Positions 43,077-52,637 of a DNA stretch of 64,000 nucleotides are shown in pieces. Every line of letters starts with the position of its first letter. Position 1 is the stretch's first letter. Source of the stretch: an uncultured Acinetobacter sp. (lineage in GTDB: Bacteria; Pseudomonadota; Gammaproteobacteria; Pseudomonadales; Moraxellaceae). The notes beneath the pieces were generated by a model that was not told the origin of the DNA, made no database searches, and saw only the letters and a program-made list of their open reading frames with translations. The DNA is taken from NCBI RefSeq assembly GCF_947493735.1, contig NZ_CANLSL010000002.1, positions 1-64,000 of the forward strand, in the 5' to 3' direction. A program made the translations under genes and the position numbers.

Positions 43077-44516
43077 ATGGTAGCAACGGATTCCACCGCA
43101 AAAAAAACGAAGAAATCAAGCAATACCGAAATCTCGGAAAACAATCCGAATCTTCGCACGCCACCGCACAACCTGACGATGGAGCAAGCTGTTCTCGCTG
43201 CGTTAATGACAGTTGCCGAATCTTGGGAAAGTGTTGCTGACATTTTGCTTGAAAATGAGTTTTATGCGACACGTCACCGCCATATTTTTCGTGCGATTAA
43301 AAGTCTTGCAGATTCAAATCAGCCTTATGATGCCGTGATGGTCAACGATTGGCTCACCAATCAACACATGCTAGAAGATGCCGGCGGTGAAGCCTATCTG
43401 ATGCAACTCCTTGCAGAATCGCCACCGTCGCTATTTAACTTGCCTGCCTATGCAGAAAAAGTCAAAGAAACCGCAACCTTACGTAATATGATCTCTGTCG
43501 GAAATGAAATCCTGCGCACTGCTTATGATCCAAAAGGTCAAAGTGTCCGTGATATTCTCGATCGTGCAGAAACCAATATCTTCTCACTCGCAGAACAACA
43601 CAATAATCGTCAGAGCCAATCAGGACCGCAATCTATCAGTGATGTCACGGCAAAAGTCGTGACCAAGCTAGATGAGCTTTCCAAGCTTGAAGGCAATATC
43701 ACAGGTTTGACCACAGGTTTCTTAGAACTTGATAATAAAACCTACGGCATGCAATCTGGTGATTTGATTATTGTTGCAGCTCGTCCCTCGATGGGTAAAA
43801 CGACTTTTGCCATGAACTTGGTGGAAAGTGTATTGTTTAACTGTGACCTTCCTGCTTTAGTGTTTTCAATGGAAATGCCTGCGGATTCAATTGCGATGCG
43901 TTTGATTTCCGCATTTGGACGGGTCAATCAAGGGCATTTGCGTTCGGGTAATTTGGATGCAGATGAGTGGTCAAAAGTGACCAGTAGTATGGTTCATCTT
44001 CAGCAAAAGCATTTGTATATTGATGATTCTTCAGCACTTCCGCCGACAGAACTACGTTCACGTGCACGTCGTATCGCCAAGCAACATGGTGGAAAACTCG
44101 GCTGTATCATGGTCGATTATCTACAACTCATGAAAGTACCGGGTATGGGCGATAACCGTGTGGGTGAGATTTCAGAGATTTCTCGAAGTCTAAAAGCGTT
44201 GGCAAAAGAAATGAATTGCCCTGTGATCGCCCTTTCACAGCTCAACCGTAGTCTTGAGAATCGTCCAAACAAACGCCCTGTGATGTCAGATTTGCGTGAA
44301 TCTGGTGCGATCGAGCAAGATGCCGATTTGATTATGTTTATTTACCGTGACGAGGTTTATAATAAAGAATCGAAAGAAGCAGGTACTGCTGAAATCATCA
44401 TTGGTAAACAACGTAACGGCCCGATTGGTACAGTACGGCTCGCGTTCGAAGGTCAATACACCCGATTTAGTAACCTTTCTCCAGAGTTCTACAATCAATT
44501 CCAAGATGATGAATAA
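43077..44516 (+). CDS. dnaB: Replicative DNA helicase DnaB
   Basis: Hexameric 5'-3' helicase of the replisome; 479 residues. The N-terminal domain is PPHNLTMEQAVLAALMTV; the RecA-like motor has Walker A ARPSMGKTTFAMNLVE, VFSMEMPADSIAMRLIS, Walker B CIMVDYLQLM and SDLRESGAIEQDADLIMF. A Lys/Thr-rich ~25-residue N-terminal tail precedes the fold. No intein interrupts it. alr follows 44 bp downstream. Confidence 0.97.
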   Translation: MVATDSTAKKTKKSSNTEISENNPNLRTPPHNLTMEQAVLAALMTVAESWESVADILLENEFYATRHRHIFRAIKSLADSNQPYDAVMVNDWLTNQHMLEDAGGEAYLMQLLAESPPSLFNLPAYAEKVKETATLRNMISVGNEILRTAYDPKGQSVRDILDRAETNIFSLAEQHNNRQSQSGPQSISDVTAKVVTKLDELSKLEGNITGLTTGFLELDNKTYGMQSGDLIIVAARPSMGKTTFAMNLVESVLFNCDLPALVFSMEMPADSIAMRLISAFGRVNQGHLRSGNLDADEWSKVTSSMVHLQQKHLYIDDSSALPPTELRSRARRIAKQHGGKLGCIMVDYLQLMKVPGMGDNRVGEISEISRSLKALAKEMNCPVIALSQLNRSLENRPNKRPVMSDLRESGAIEQDADLIMFIYRDEVYNKESKEAGTAEIIIGKQRNGPIGTVRLAFEGQYTRFSNLSPEFYNQFQDDE

Positions 44517-44560
44517 AGTCATTACCCTCTCAGTGTCATTACGGTTTTAAGGAAGTTATA

Positions 44561-45643
44561 GTGCGTCACGCTGTTATTCGTATCCGCAAATCTGCGCTAC
44601 AACACAATCTACAACGAGTTCGACAACTTGCACCCAACAGCAAGGTGATCAGCATGGTGAAAGCCAATGCTTATGGTATTGGTGTGCAGCATGCGATTGA
44701 GGCATTTTCAAATACAGATTCTTTCGGTGTGGCAAGCCTTGCTGAAGCACTAGAAATTCGCACTCTTGGTAATGACAAACCAATTACACTCATTGAAGGT
44801 GTATTTGAAGCTGAAGAAATGTCGATTGCGATTCAACAAAAATTTGAATGCGTCATTCATCATCAGCAACAACTAGATTGGCTACTTTTACATAAAGACA
44901 ATTATAAAAATGCAGGCTTAAAAGTTTGGGTCAAACTCAACAGTGGCATGAATCGTCTTGGCTTTAAAGCCGATCAAATCATTGAAGTGATTCAACACTT
45001 AAAAAGTGAAGGTTTCCACTGCGTACTCGCAATGCACTTCGCCAATGCGGACGTCCCTGACCATCCAATGAACCAAGTGCAAATTGACCAACTTTTATCC
45101 ATCAAACAAGCTTGTGAACCGATCGAAGTATCATGTTGTAACTCTGCGGCGATTTTTAATTGGGCTGATTTGCATTTTGATTATGTCCGTCCCGGAATTA
45201 TGCTGTATGGCGCTTCCCCGTTCTTTGATCGCACGGCTTCATCTTTAGGTCTTGAAGTGGTGATGCAGTTTGAAGCCCAAATCATTGCGATCAATCCGAT
45301 AAAAACTGGCGAACATGTTGGCTATGGCTCTAGCTTTACGGCTGAACGAGATATGACCATTGCTGTGGTATCTATTGGCTACGGTGATGGCTATCCACGT
45401 TCTTTATTTGCGCAAAACTTCGTCGCTATTGCAGGTCAAAGAGTCCCTGTGGTCGGTCGTGTCAGTATGGATATGATCACAGTTGATGTGAGCAATATTC
45501 AAAATCAAGTAAAATTAGGCGATGTAGTTGAGCTTTGGGGAGATACACAATCTATTGATAAGGTTGCACAGTGCAATCAATCAATTGGTTATGAGTTACT
45601 GTGTCGATTGACCAAGCGACCGCAAGTAATTGTTGAAGACTGA
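44561..45643 (+). CDS. alr: Alanine racemase
   Basis: PLP enzyme making D-alanine for peptidoglycan; 360 residues. MVKANAYGIGVQHAIEAF contains the PLP Lys (about residue 34); VRPGIMLYGASPF, HVGYGSSFTAERD (catalytic Tyr) and GYGDGYPRSL, then VVGRVSMDMITVDVS, follow. The start is GTG at 44561 with AAGGAAG upstream. The dnaB-alr order is conserved. Confidence 0.96.
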   Translation: MRHAVIRIRKSALQHNLQRVRQLAPNSKVISMVKANAYGIGVQHAIEAFSNTDSFGVASLAEALEIRTLGNDKPITLIEGVFEAEEMSIAIQQKFECVIHHQQQLDWLLLHKDNYKNAGLKVWVKLNSGMNRLGFKADQIIEVIQHLKSEGFHCVLAMHFANADVPDHPMNQVQIDQLLSIKQACEPIEVSCCNSAAIFNWADLHFDYVRPGIMLYGASPFFDRTASSLGLEVVMQFEAQIIAINPIKTGEHVGYGSSFTAERDMTIAVVSIGYGDGYPRSLFAQNFVAIAGQRVPVVGRVSMDMITVDVSNIQNQVKLGDVVELWGDTQSIDKVAQCNQSIGYELLCRLTKRPQVIVED

Positions 45644-45718
45644 AGATATAGTCAGAGAACTTAATTTGTTCGACTATAAATACTCAAAGTTTCGGTTTTA
45701 TATTTCATGCACTGATCA

Positions 45719-45751
45719 TAAAAAGCGCATTCAAGTTGAATGCGTTTTTTT
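45719..45751 (+). terminator. Terminator after alr
   Basis: AAAAGCGCATTCAA and TTGAATGCGTTTTT form a long stem around a short loop, followed by TTT. It lies between the convergent alr and rapA. Confidence 0.88.
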
Positions 45752-45775
45752 GATTTGACTTAATTTTATGACCGA

Positions 45776-48601
45776 TTAAGGATTCACCGACACCAAAACA
45801 CGAATCGCTTCAGGAGAAATGCTGAGCTGTTTCAGTAAGCCTAAACCTTCTTGTTGATGCTTGACCAAACGATCCACTTCATCTTGGCGAATGCTTGGAT
45901 TATGCTGTTTGAGATAATTCAAACGATCAATTTCTTTTTGCCAACGCTTCTCATAATGTTGCTGTGCACCATCTTGAATCTGTGGCAATTGTGCTTTGAC
46001 CATGTCTAGCGCTTGGGCATAACGTGCTTCAATCACTTCACGGCGAGCTTTGATCACTTGGCGTGCATTATTGCCATCAAGATGTTGCGTGTACGGTTGC
46101 AAGATATGGGATGCGATTTTCTCCGACAGGTCTTGACCATTTTCAGTGAGCAAGACACGAATCAATTGTTTTGGCAGACTTGCGCCGAGATTTAAGACTT
46201 TAGGTGCAATCACATCGATTTTAAACCACAGCTCAACCAACATGGTGCCTGCTTTGATGGCACTGCTTTTCAGCAAAGCGACGTTAGTGCTACCAAAAGA
46301 TTGGGTATTGATCAGCTCCATGACACTTTCCACAAAAGGATGCTCAAGGGTTAAGAACTGACTATCTTCACGTGTCTGCGCTTGATCACGATAGAACGTC
46401 ACAGTCATGCCATCTTCTTCAAGTTGCAAACCTTGCACTTGCATTTGATCAGTCGGGCGAATGATCACTGTGCCGTTACTTTGTTCATCAAAGTCGATAT
46501 TGGTCGCAGACATAAAACGTTTGATAAAATCTGGCACAAGTGAATTATCTTCGTAATCTTCAAGTGCTTTGACGATGCGCTTCGCCACTTGCGGACGACA
46601 CGAGTTGTATTCGAGTAGACGATCTCGCCCTTCTTGCATGGCCGCTTCAAGCTGTAAGCGTTCTGCATTGACCTGTTCTAGTAATGCTTCAAATGCTGGC
46701 GTATCGGTAAGCAAGCAATCTTTCAGCTCAACGATAAAGTTTTCTTGCAAAGTCTGCGCTGTCGGAGAAATCTGACTAAAAATATTCAGCCCTTCGTTAT
46801 ACCAACGGAACATGCGCTCTTGCGCTGTCCCTTCGATATACGGCACATGGATTTGAATGCGATTTTCTTGACCGATACGATCTAGGCGACCGATACGCTG
46901 TTCCAACACATCAGGATTGGCAGGTAAATCAAACAACACTAAATCACTGGCGAATTGGAAATTTCGTCCTTCCGAACCAATTTCAGAACAGAGTAGAATC
47001 TGTGCGCCGTAGCTGTCTTCGGCAAAGTACGCCGCCGCTTGGTCACGTTCTAATAAGCTCATGCCTTCATGGAACATGGCGGTGCGAATGCCTGCATGGA
47101 TACGCAGTGCACTTTCAAGCGACTCGACCACTGGACCACTACGAGCAATCAATAAGACTTTTTTATGTTTTAACTCATGGCGTAGCGCATTCATCAGCCA
47201 TGACACACGTGGATCGTGCTCCATCCATGCGCCATCAATCTGCAATTCTTCAGGCCACATTTGCTCACGCAGTTTGCCTTCGGTTTGCCAATTTTCAGGA
47301 CGTGGCAACGGCACAGGCAAGCAATCACGCCCTGGGAAACCTTGAATCGCTTCACGGGTGTTACGGAACAAAATTCGCCCTGTACCATGACGATCAAGTA
47401 ACTCATGAATGGCACGATAGCGTGGTTCAGGCTCATCTTGGATTGGATGACCAAGTAATTTTTCTAATGCGGTCAATTGCTCTTCTTCCAAAGGCATATC
47501 CGACATTAATACTTCGGCGATTTTTGCGGTTTGTTGATATTGTTCTTCTTCTGCCAAGAAACGATCAAGATCATTAAAGCGCTGTGGATCGAGCAAACGC
47601 AAACGAGCAAAATGACTTTCTACACCAAGCTGTTCGGGTGTTGCGGTGAGGAGTAATACACCTGCAGTTTTATTGGCAAAATCCTCAACCAAATCATAGC
47701 GATCATTACCGCCTTCTTGCTCCGACCAAATCAAATGATGCGCTTCATCGACAACAAGTAAATCAAAACCTGCTTCAATGGCTTGTTCATGCAAATCAGG
47801 GTGATCGAGCATCAAGTCGATACTAGCGATAATGCGCTGTTCGGTGCTAAACGGATTCAGCTCAGGATCATGCTCTTTGATTGATGCGGTACGGGTCAGG
47901 TCAAAAATCGAAAATGGCAAATTGAAACGACGACGCATTTCAATCATCCATTGATATTGCAATGAATCCGGCACCAAAATCAGCACACGTTCACTGCGAC
48001 CAGTTTTGAGCTGCTGGTGAATAATCAAACCTGCTTCAATGGTTTTACCCAAACCCACTTCATCGGCAAGTAAAACACGTGGCGCAAGCCGAGTGCCCAC
48101 TTCATTGGCAATATAGAGCTGATGCTGAATCAAACCAACACGTGCGCCGAGCAAGCCACGTAACGGACTACGTTTCATGGTCGCTTGCATCATCAAGGCT
48201 TGGATACGCAAGTCGTACCATTCTTTATAATCGACCTGACTGGCAAGCATCCGCTCCAATGGCTTAGACAGTTGGATGTGCGCACCTAGACGGGTTTCAT
48301 TGAGGTCTTTGATAACCTCATCGCCGTTCTCATCGTTACGCTTGGCATGATACTTCATCACGCCACCACGATCTTCAACCGACAACACTTGCCATTCAAG
48401 TCCTTCTTGATCTTGAATCATATCGCCGACATTGAACACAATGCGTGATAAAGGTGCATTGCTTCGTGCATAGACCCGTGTTTCATCACTTTTTGGGAAC
48501 AGAATACTGATTGCTCGCTCATCAACATCAATGAGCACGCCCAGTCCAAGCTCTGATTCCGTATCTGAAAGCCAACGTTGTCCGATCGCAAATTGTTGCA
48601 A
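45776..48601 (-). CDS. rapA: RNA polymerase-associated ATPase RapA
   Basis: A Swi2/Snf2-family translocase that recycles RNA polymerase; about 941 residues. The N-terminal Tudor-like part begins QQFAIGQRWLSDTESELGLG. The motor has VLLADEVGLGKTIEAGLII (Walker A), LLVVDEAHHLIW (DEAH) and QRIGRLDRIGQENRIQIHVP (motif VI). I prefer the TTG at 48601 with AAGGTG upstream, which matches the E. coli start; TTG at 48619 is also in frame. Confidence 0.95.
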   Translation of the reverse strand: MQQFAIGQRWLSDTESELGLGVLIDVDERAISILFPKSDETRVYARSNAPLSRIVFNVGDMIQDQEGLEWQVLSVEDRGGVMKYHAKRNDENGDEVIKDLNETRLGAHIQLSKPLERMLASQVDYKEWYDLRIQALMMQATMKRSPLRGLLGARVGLIQHQLYIANEVGTRLAPRVLLADEVGLGKTIEAGLIIHQQLKTGRSERVLILVPDSLQYQWMIEMRRRFNLPFSIFDLTRTASIKEHDPELNPFSTEQRIIASIDLMLDHPDLHEQAIEAGFDLLVVDEAHHLIWSEQEGGNDRYDLVEDFANKTAGVLLLTATPEQLGVESHFARLRLLDPQRFNDLDRFLAEEEQYQQTAKIAEVLMSDMPLEEEQLTALEKLLGHPIQDEPEPRYRAIHELLDRHGTGRILFRNTREAIQGFPGRDCLPVPLPRPENWQTEGKLREQMWPEELQIDGAWMEHDPRVSWLMNALRHELKHKKVLLIARSGPVVESLESALRIHAGIRTAMFHEGMSLLERDQAAAYFAEDSYGAQILLCSEIGSEGRNFQFASDLVLFDLPANPDVLEQRIGRLDRIGQENRIQIHVPYIEGTAQERMFRWYNEGLNIFSQISPTAQTLQENFIVELKDCLLTDTPAFEALLEQVNAERLQLEAAMQEGRDRLLEYNSCRPQVAKRIVKALEDYEDNSLVPDFIKRFMSATNIDFDEQSNGTVIIRPTDQMQVQGLQLEEDGMTVTFYRDQAQTREDSQFLTLEHPFVESVMELINTQSFGSTNVALLKSSAIKAGTMLVELWFKIDVIAPKVLNLGASLPKQLIRVLLTENGQDLSEKIASHILQPYTQHLDGNNARQVIKARREVIEARYAQALDMVKAQLPQIQDGAQQHYEKRWQKEIDRLNYLKQHNPSIRQDEVDRLVKHQQEGLGLLKQLSISPEAIRVLVSVNP

Positions 48602-48794
48602 GTTTTTCACCTTAATCAAAAAGTTGAATGTATTTTATCGTATGTAAAATCAAAATGATCAATCAGCCGATCAAAGCAATAATAAGCAAAAAGTATGACA
48701 GTCGAGTCCCTGCTTTTTGAAAATTATCATTCATCCATAATCATAGCCGATTGCTATCTTGCATTTTAACCGATTAAAAAACCATCATAAAAGT

Positions 48795-49451
48795 CTAAAA
48801 TGGCGTTTGACAAACAAAGTTCAATGTTTGCTCTGTAACAGGATGTACAAAACTCAGCTCCGCCGCATGCAAACACAGGCGCTCAGAGAGCGATTGCCCT
48901 TGTACTGTGGCGTATAGCGTATCGCCAATAATCGGATGACCGATATATTGGGTATGTACACGCAATTGGTGCGAACGTCCTGTAATCGGTTTTAAAACAA
49001 TCCGACTCACAGGCACATCCTGAATATAAAAATTTTCGATAATTTGATAATAACTTTGCGCAGATTTAGAATGCGATTCATCGGCGATATGCAGTGGCGG
49101 ATGCGCTTCGTCATAACGCACAGGCACATTGATCTCGGCAAAATCGTCAAAATGTCCGCTCAAATGCCCTTCGACAATGGCGTGATATTTTTTTTCCGTT
49201 TGACGCTGTTGGAATTGAATGGAGATATGACGCTGTGCTGCTTTATTTAAAGCAAAGACTAAAATGCCCGAAGTATCTCGATCAAGACGATGAACGAGGA
49301 GTGTTTTTGATTCTTCTTGTAAAAGGCGTGTCTGTACACTGTCAGTGAGCGCTTCGCCTTTTCCTGGCACACTGAGTAGACCTGCAGGCTTGTTGATGAC
49401 CATCACATCGTCGTCACGATAAATCAGACAGTCTTGCAAAAAGTTCGGCAA
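48795..49451 (-). CDS. rluA: RluA-type dual-specificity pseudouridine synthase
   Basis: A 218-residue single-domain enzyme without S4, the size of E. coli RluA, which modifies U746 of 23S rRNA and U32 of tRNAs. VMVINKPAGLLSVPGKG, LVHRLDRDTSGILVFALN (catalytic Asp) and KPITGRSHQLRVHTQYIGHP are the motifs. The start is TTG at 49451, with GGTGG upstream. It is distinct from the longer paralogue at 4689. Confidence 0.85.
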   Translation of the reverse strand: MPNFLQDCLIYRDDDVMVINKPAGLLSVPGKGEALTDSVQTRLLQEESKTLLVHRLDRDTSGILVFALNKAAQRHISIQFQQRQTEKKYHAIVEGHLSGHFDDFAEINVPVRYDEAHPPLHIADESHSKSAQSYYQIIENFYIQDVPVSRIVLKPITGRSHQLRVHTQYIGHPIIGDTLYATVQGQSLSERLCLHAAELSFVHPVTEQTLNFVCQTPF

Positions 49452-49568
49452 CGCCTTTCCACCTAATGATCATTAAAGTTTGCAGGTGCAGATGATAGTA
49501 ACTTAGGCGATACTGCGCAAGCAAATCTATCTAAAAATATTTGAACATATAGTCAAATCAATCAACCA

Positions 49569-49597
49569 TTGAGTCGGAATAATTAGTTGTGTATAAA
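49569..49597 (+). promoter_or_regulatory. Sigma-70 promoter of the CDF gene
   Basis: TTGAGT at 49569-49574, a 17-bp spacer and TATAAA at 49592-49597. Transcription would begin near 49604, about 25 nt before the first possible start codon. Confidence 0.55.
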
Positions 49598-49628
49598 TGA
49601 TCTACAGCACTTGAACTTCAAGGCGTGA

Positions 49629-50630
49629 ATGGTTAAGCTCAAAGTTATTCGTTTGATAATATCTGCATTAAAAATGTCTAATTCTTCACATCAACATTCA
49701 CACGACCATGCAACTGATCAGCACGATCATAAGCATAACCACGACCATAGCCATATCCCCAATAATAAAAAAATCCTGACCATCAGTTTTATCCTGATCA
49801 CCATATTTATGGTGGCAGAGTTTGTCGGTGGCTATATGACTAATAGCTTGGCGCTGATCTCTGATGCAGGACATATGCTCAGTGATTCTGTGGCACTGGG
49901 TATTGCTCTCTTTGCCGTTTTTCTCGGTGAAAAAACCAGTAATGCTCGTAAAAGTTTTGGCTATCAACGCTTCGAAATCCTAGCCGCAGCCATCAACGGC
50001 ATTACCCTTGTGGCGATTTCGATTTATATCTTTGTTGAAGCGATTTTACGGTTACAAACACCTGAAGACATTCATGTGCAAGGCATGTTGATCATCGCCA
50101 GTTTGGGCTTATTGATTAATATCATTGTGGCGTGGATGATGTTTAAAGGTAGTGATACCGAACACGATCTCAATATGCGTGGTGCATTTTTGCATGTGCT
50201 CAGTGATTTGCTCGGTTCGGTTGGCGCAATCATTGCGGCATTGTGTATTTATTTCTTCGCATGGCAATGGGCGGATACGGTGGCGAGTGTATTGGTGGCG
50301 CTCTTGGTACTGCGTAGTGGTTGGAGTGTAGTGAAGCAATCCACACACGTATTAATGCAAGGCACGCCTGAGCGATTCGATGTTGCTGAGATTCAAGCGC
50401 AAATCATGGCTAATGATCGTATCCTCGATGTGCACGATCTGCATATTTGGAGTTTATCGAGTAAGCGTTATATCTTGAGCTGTCATATCGTGGTCGATGA
50501 TCAGATGACCATGCAATCTGTACAAAGTCTACTGCATGAGGTTGAGCAATCGTTACAAGCCATCGGTATTGAGCATGTGACCATACAGACGGAAACTCGA
50601 AATCATCAGCATGCCGAGCTTGATTTTTAA
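49629..50630 (+). CDS. Cation diffusion facilitator, zinc exporter
   Basis: A proton-coupled zinc (or cobalt/cadmium) exporter of the CzcD/ZitB group; 333 residues, or 318 from the ATG at 49674. The His-rich N-terminus (SSHQHSHDHATDQHDHKHNH) binds metal. Six helices follow; the transport sites are in NSLALISDAGHMLSDSVALG and FLHVLSDLLGSVGA, both HxxxD. The cytoplasmic domain has ILDVHDLHIWSLSSKRYILS. AAGG stands 5 nt before the ATG at 49629. Confidence 0.92.
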   Translation: MVKLKVIRLIISALKMSNSSHQHSHDHATDQHDHKHNHDHSHIPNNKKILTISFILITIFMVAEFVGGYMTNSLALISDAGHMLSDSVALGIALFAVFLGEKTSNARKSFGYQRFEILAAAINGITLVAISIYIFVEAILRLQTPEDIHVQGMLIIASLGLLINIIVAWMMFKGSDTEHDLNMRGAFLHVLSDLLGSVGAIIAALCIYFFAWQWADTVASVLVALLVLRSGWSVVKQSTHVLMQGTPERFDVAEIQAQIMANDRILDVHDLHIWSLSSKRYILSCHIVVDDQMTMQSVQSLLHEVEQSLQAIGIEHVTIQTETRNHQHAELDF

Positions 50631-50665
50631 AGGGCTTGATTTTTGAAGCGTTTGATTTTTAAAGT
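50618..50665. repeat. Three 16-bp tandem repeats across the CDF stop
   Basis: GCTTGATTTTTAAAGG at 50618, GCTTGATTTTTGAAGC at 50634 and GTTTGATTTTTAAAGT at 50650 are head-to-tail copies. The first contains the stop codon of the CDF gene (50628-50630) and encodes its final residues LDF. Confidence 0.85.
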
Positions 50666-50762
50666 GCTAGGTTTAAACGATAGATTATTAAAGCGAGTTA
50701 TGTTTTAATACGCACAGTTTGAGATGAGCCTCATACAGTATACGGCTTGATCTGTATACGAC

Positions 50763-50790
50763 TAGCCCTGCTGATGCGGGGCTTTTTATT
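50763..50790 (+). terminator. Terminator after the CDF gene
   Basis: AGCCCTGC and GCGGGGCT pair (one G-T) around a TGAT loop, followed by TTTTTA. It marks the left edge of the accessory island. Confidence 0.85.
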
Positions 50791-50808
50791 GCTTAAAATT
50801 TCTTGCAG

Positions 50809-51147
50809 TCACTTTGTTCGGTAATGTGGATCTTTTTTCCAAATAATCTGATTAAAATAAAGTTCAAAGAACATTGCGATTTTCTTCGCAATAGAGGTTT
50901 TAAACAACTTGGAATCCATGTAAATCATCGGCTGATCTTTTTTAGTATTGAAAATTACACGACCTCGTGGAATTTCCTCATATTCGATATATTGTAAATG
51001 CGAATTTTCCACACGCAACTTTTCCCAATACTGCACATGGTTATAATCGCTGTCGATTAAACCCAATGAATCTGCATCATTTTGATCAAAATGATGCGCT
51101 ATACCAATCACTCGATCTTGATCATACCAAAAGATACCGATTTTCAA
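50809..51147 (-). CDS. Small protein of unknown function, island gene 5
   Basis: A 112-residue cytoplasmic protein I do not recognise. The N-terminus KIGIFWYDQDRVIGIAHHFD, the middle LIDSDYNHVQYWEKLR and IPRGRVIFNTKKDQPMIYMD suggest a compact beta-rich fold. The C-terminus is aromatic and basic. It begins with TTG at 51147, directly after the TAA of the preceding gene (zero gap), so translation is probably coupled. It is the last gene of the five-gene run. Confidence 0.7.
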   Translation of the reverse strand: MKIGIFWYDQDRVIGIAHHFDQNDADSLGLIDSDYNHVQYWEKLRVENSHLQYIEYEEIPRGRVIFNTKKDQPMIYMDSKLFKTSIAKKIAMFFELYFNQIIWKKDPHYRTK

Positions 51148-51882
51148 TTATTTACTCGGAAGAAGTTCTAAAAGTTTATTGCGAGCAATTTTTGCTTCTT
51201 TTCGCCCTCTAATCGTCGATGGATGCTGAATCCTGAAACATTGATATTTATCATTAAAGTTAAATTGCCATAGCTGATTTTTCGTAATGTCATTACTTTC
51301 AAAGGTTTTTGAGTCTTTACACTTATCTAGCGGAAACATTTCACGTCTGTACTTAACAGAGGACAATCCATTCGCCAAGATGATGAAATTTGGCTGAAAA
51401 TAGTTTAATTGAGCTTGCAACAAACTTTTTGAAACCTCATGAATTTCTTTAAAATATTTTGTATTGATCGGACTTTTCTTCCTCCACGAAAAAGCAAATA
51501 AATTGCAATACAACAGCCCATCACTTCCACTCCTTTCAGAAACAGCTCTCGTGAAATCATGAAAAGTAATTTTGCCTGTATTTTTTAACGACAATTGTTT
51601 CTCAAAGAAATTTTTTTGCTTAGCTATTGAACGATCAATATAATCTTTCAAATTCGAATAATGACTTTCTCCTTGCACATCCCACCCTCGCGTTTCCGCA
51701 CCAATGATCATAATTTTATTTTTTGCTTCAAAGTATTGATCAGGCTGGCTTGGCAAAAACAGCCCTGATAGACCTGCTTTTTCATGATATTTCGTTTCGG
51801 GATGATTTTTATCAAAGTAACTTTCATCTAAATTTGAAAGTATGTCTAAATATTCATTCTTAAGAGTGTTTGCGTTTTTCAT
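51148..51882 (-). CDS. Uracil-DNA-glycosylase-fold-like protein B
   Basis: A 244-residue protein of unknown function. The pattern resembles the UDG superfamily: a first-strand motif KIMIIGAETRGW (residues 56-67) in the place of GQDPYH/GEAPG, LLYCNLFAF (123-131), PNFIILANG (164-172), and HPS (220-222), which matches the terminal HPS motif. It is a diverged paralogue of the gene at 51913, with similar motif spacing. AGGGA precedes the ATG by 6 nt. The DNA is A+T-rich compared with neighbours. A different Rossmann-like hydrolase fold remains possible. Confidence 0.6.
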   Translation of the reverse strand: MKNANTLKNEYLDILSNLDESYFDKNHPETKYHEKAGLSGLFLPSQPDQYFEAKNKIMIIGAETRGWDVQGESHYSNLKDYIDRSIAKQKNFFEKQLSLKNTGKITFHDFTRAVSERSGSDGLLYCNLFAFSWRKKSPINTKYFKEIHEVSKSLLQAQLNYFQPNFIILANGLSSVKYRREMFPLDKCKDSKTFESNDITKNQLWQFNFNDKYQCFRIQHPSTIRGRKEAKIARNKLLELLPSK

Positions 51883-51912
51883 ACTGTTTCCCTATTGAAA
51901 AAAATAAGTAAA

Positions 51913-52629
51913 TCACATCATTTCTTTTAAACTTTGCATTGCATCGTTCTGATATTTTTTAGTAAATTTTCCATAATAACTTGGATGATATAATCTAATA
52001 CCGTTAAATCCACATAATTCAAGTTGTGCTATTTCACGAATTGAATAACCATTTCCAAATTGGCTAATCTTTATTTCTGGAAAATGAAATCTTATGTCAT
52101 GGTCTCTATTTGGTCCAGTCATAAATATACATAAATCAGGTTTGATAATTTGTAACTCATGGGAAATGACAGAAAAATTTTCACGTTCTATTTTTCTTAT
52201 AGCATCAAATATTCCCGATCCCAAATTTTTAGATTTACCTATTTTAGAAATATTATTCCAAATAAATACTGGTGACTTTCCCTGATCTAAAACAGCATTT
52301 GAAAGTTCTCTTTCAAAATAACGGAATTTTTTCCAAAACGAACTTTTAGAGTATCCCTCATAGAAATTACGTTCTAAGAAAAATTTTTCGTACTCTGACA
52401 TCCCAATCTCTATCCACTCTTCTAATGTGCGGTGGTCATACCACCCTAGAGTTTCTTGCCCAAAGATAATAATTTTATATGCGGTAGGATTATTTATAGC
52501 TTCAGGAACTTTAATCAAGAAAGGCATTGCATACTTTTTATTCTGATTTTCCAGCGCATTAGATATATCATCCCAATGATTTCTATATAACATTTCTAAT
52601 TGTTCATTCTGATTCATACGTAAACTCAT
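51913..52629 (-). CDS. Uracil-DNA-glycosylase-fold-like protein A
   Basis: A 238-residue protein of unknown function. It shares with the downstream paralogue KIIIFGQETLGW (residues 52-63), VFIWNNISK (121-129), PDLCIFMTG (164-172) and RLYHPS (212-217). These map onto the UDG-superfamily first motif, middle strand and HPS motif, but the usual catalytic pattern is replaced by GQETLGW. It starts 8 nt after the doc stop; the ATG at 52617 is an alternative. The 30-bp gap to the next gene suggests one transcript. Confidence 0.6.
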   Translation of the reverse strand: MSLRMNQNEQLEMLYRNHWDDISNALENQNKKYAMPFLIKVPEAINNPTAYKIIIFGQETLGWYDHRTLEEWIEIGMSEYEKFFLERNFYEGYSKSSFWKKFRYFERELSNAVLDQGKSPVFIWNNISKIGKSKNLGSGIFDAIRKIERENFSVISHELQIIKPDLCIFMTGPNRDHDIRFHFPEIKISQFGNGYSIREIAQLELCGFNGIRLYHPSYYGKFTKKYQNDAMQSLKEMM

Positions 52630-52637
52630 ACTTCGGA

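Noticed and set aside
47002-47577. 191-residue plus-strand open frame
   Set aside because: It lies wholly antisense to rapA, with no domain and no ribosome-binding site.
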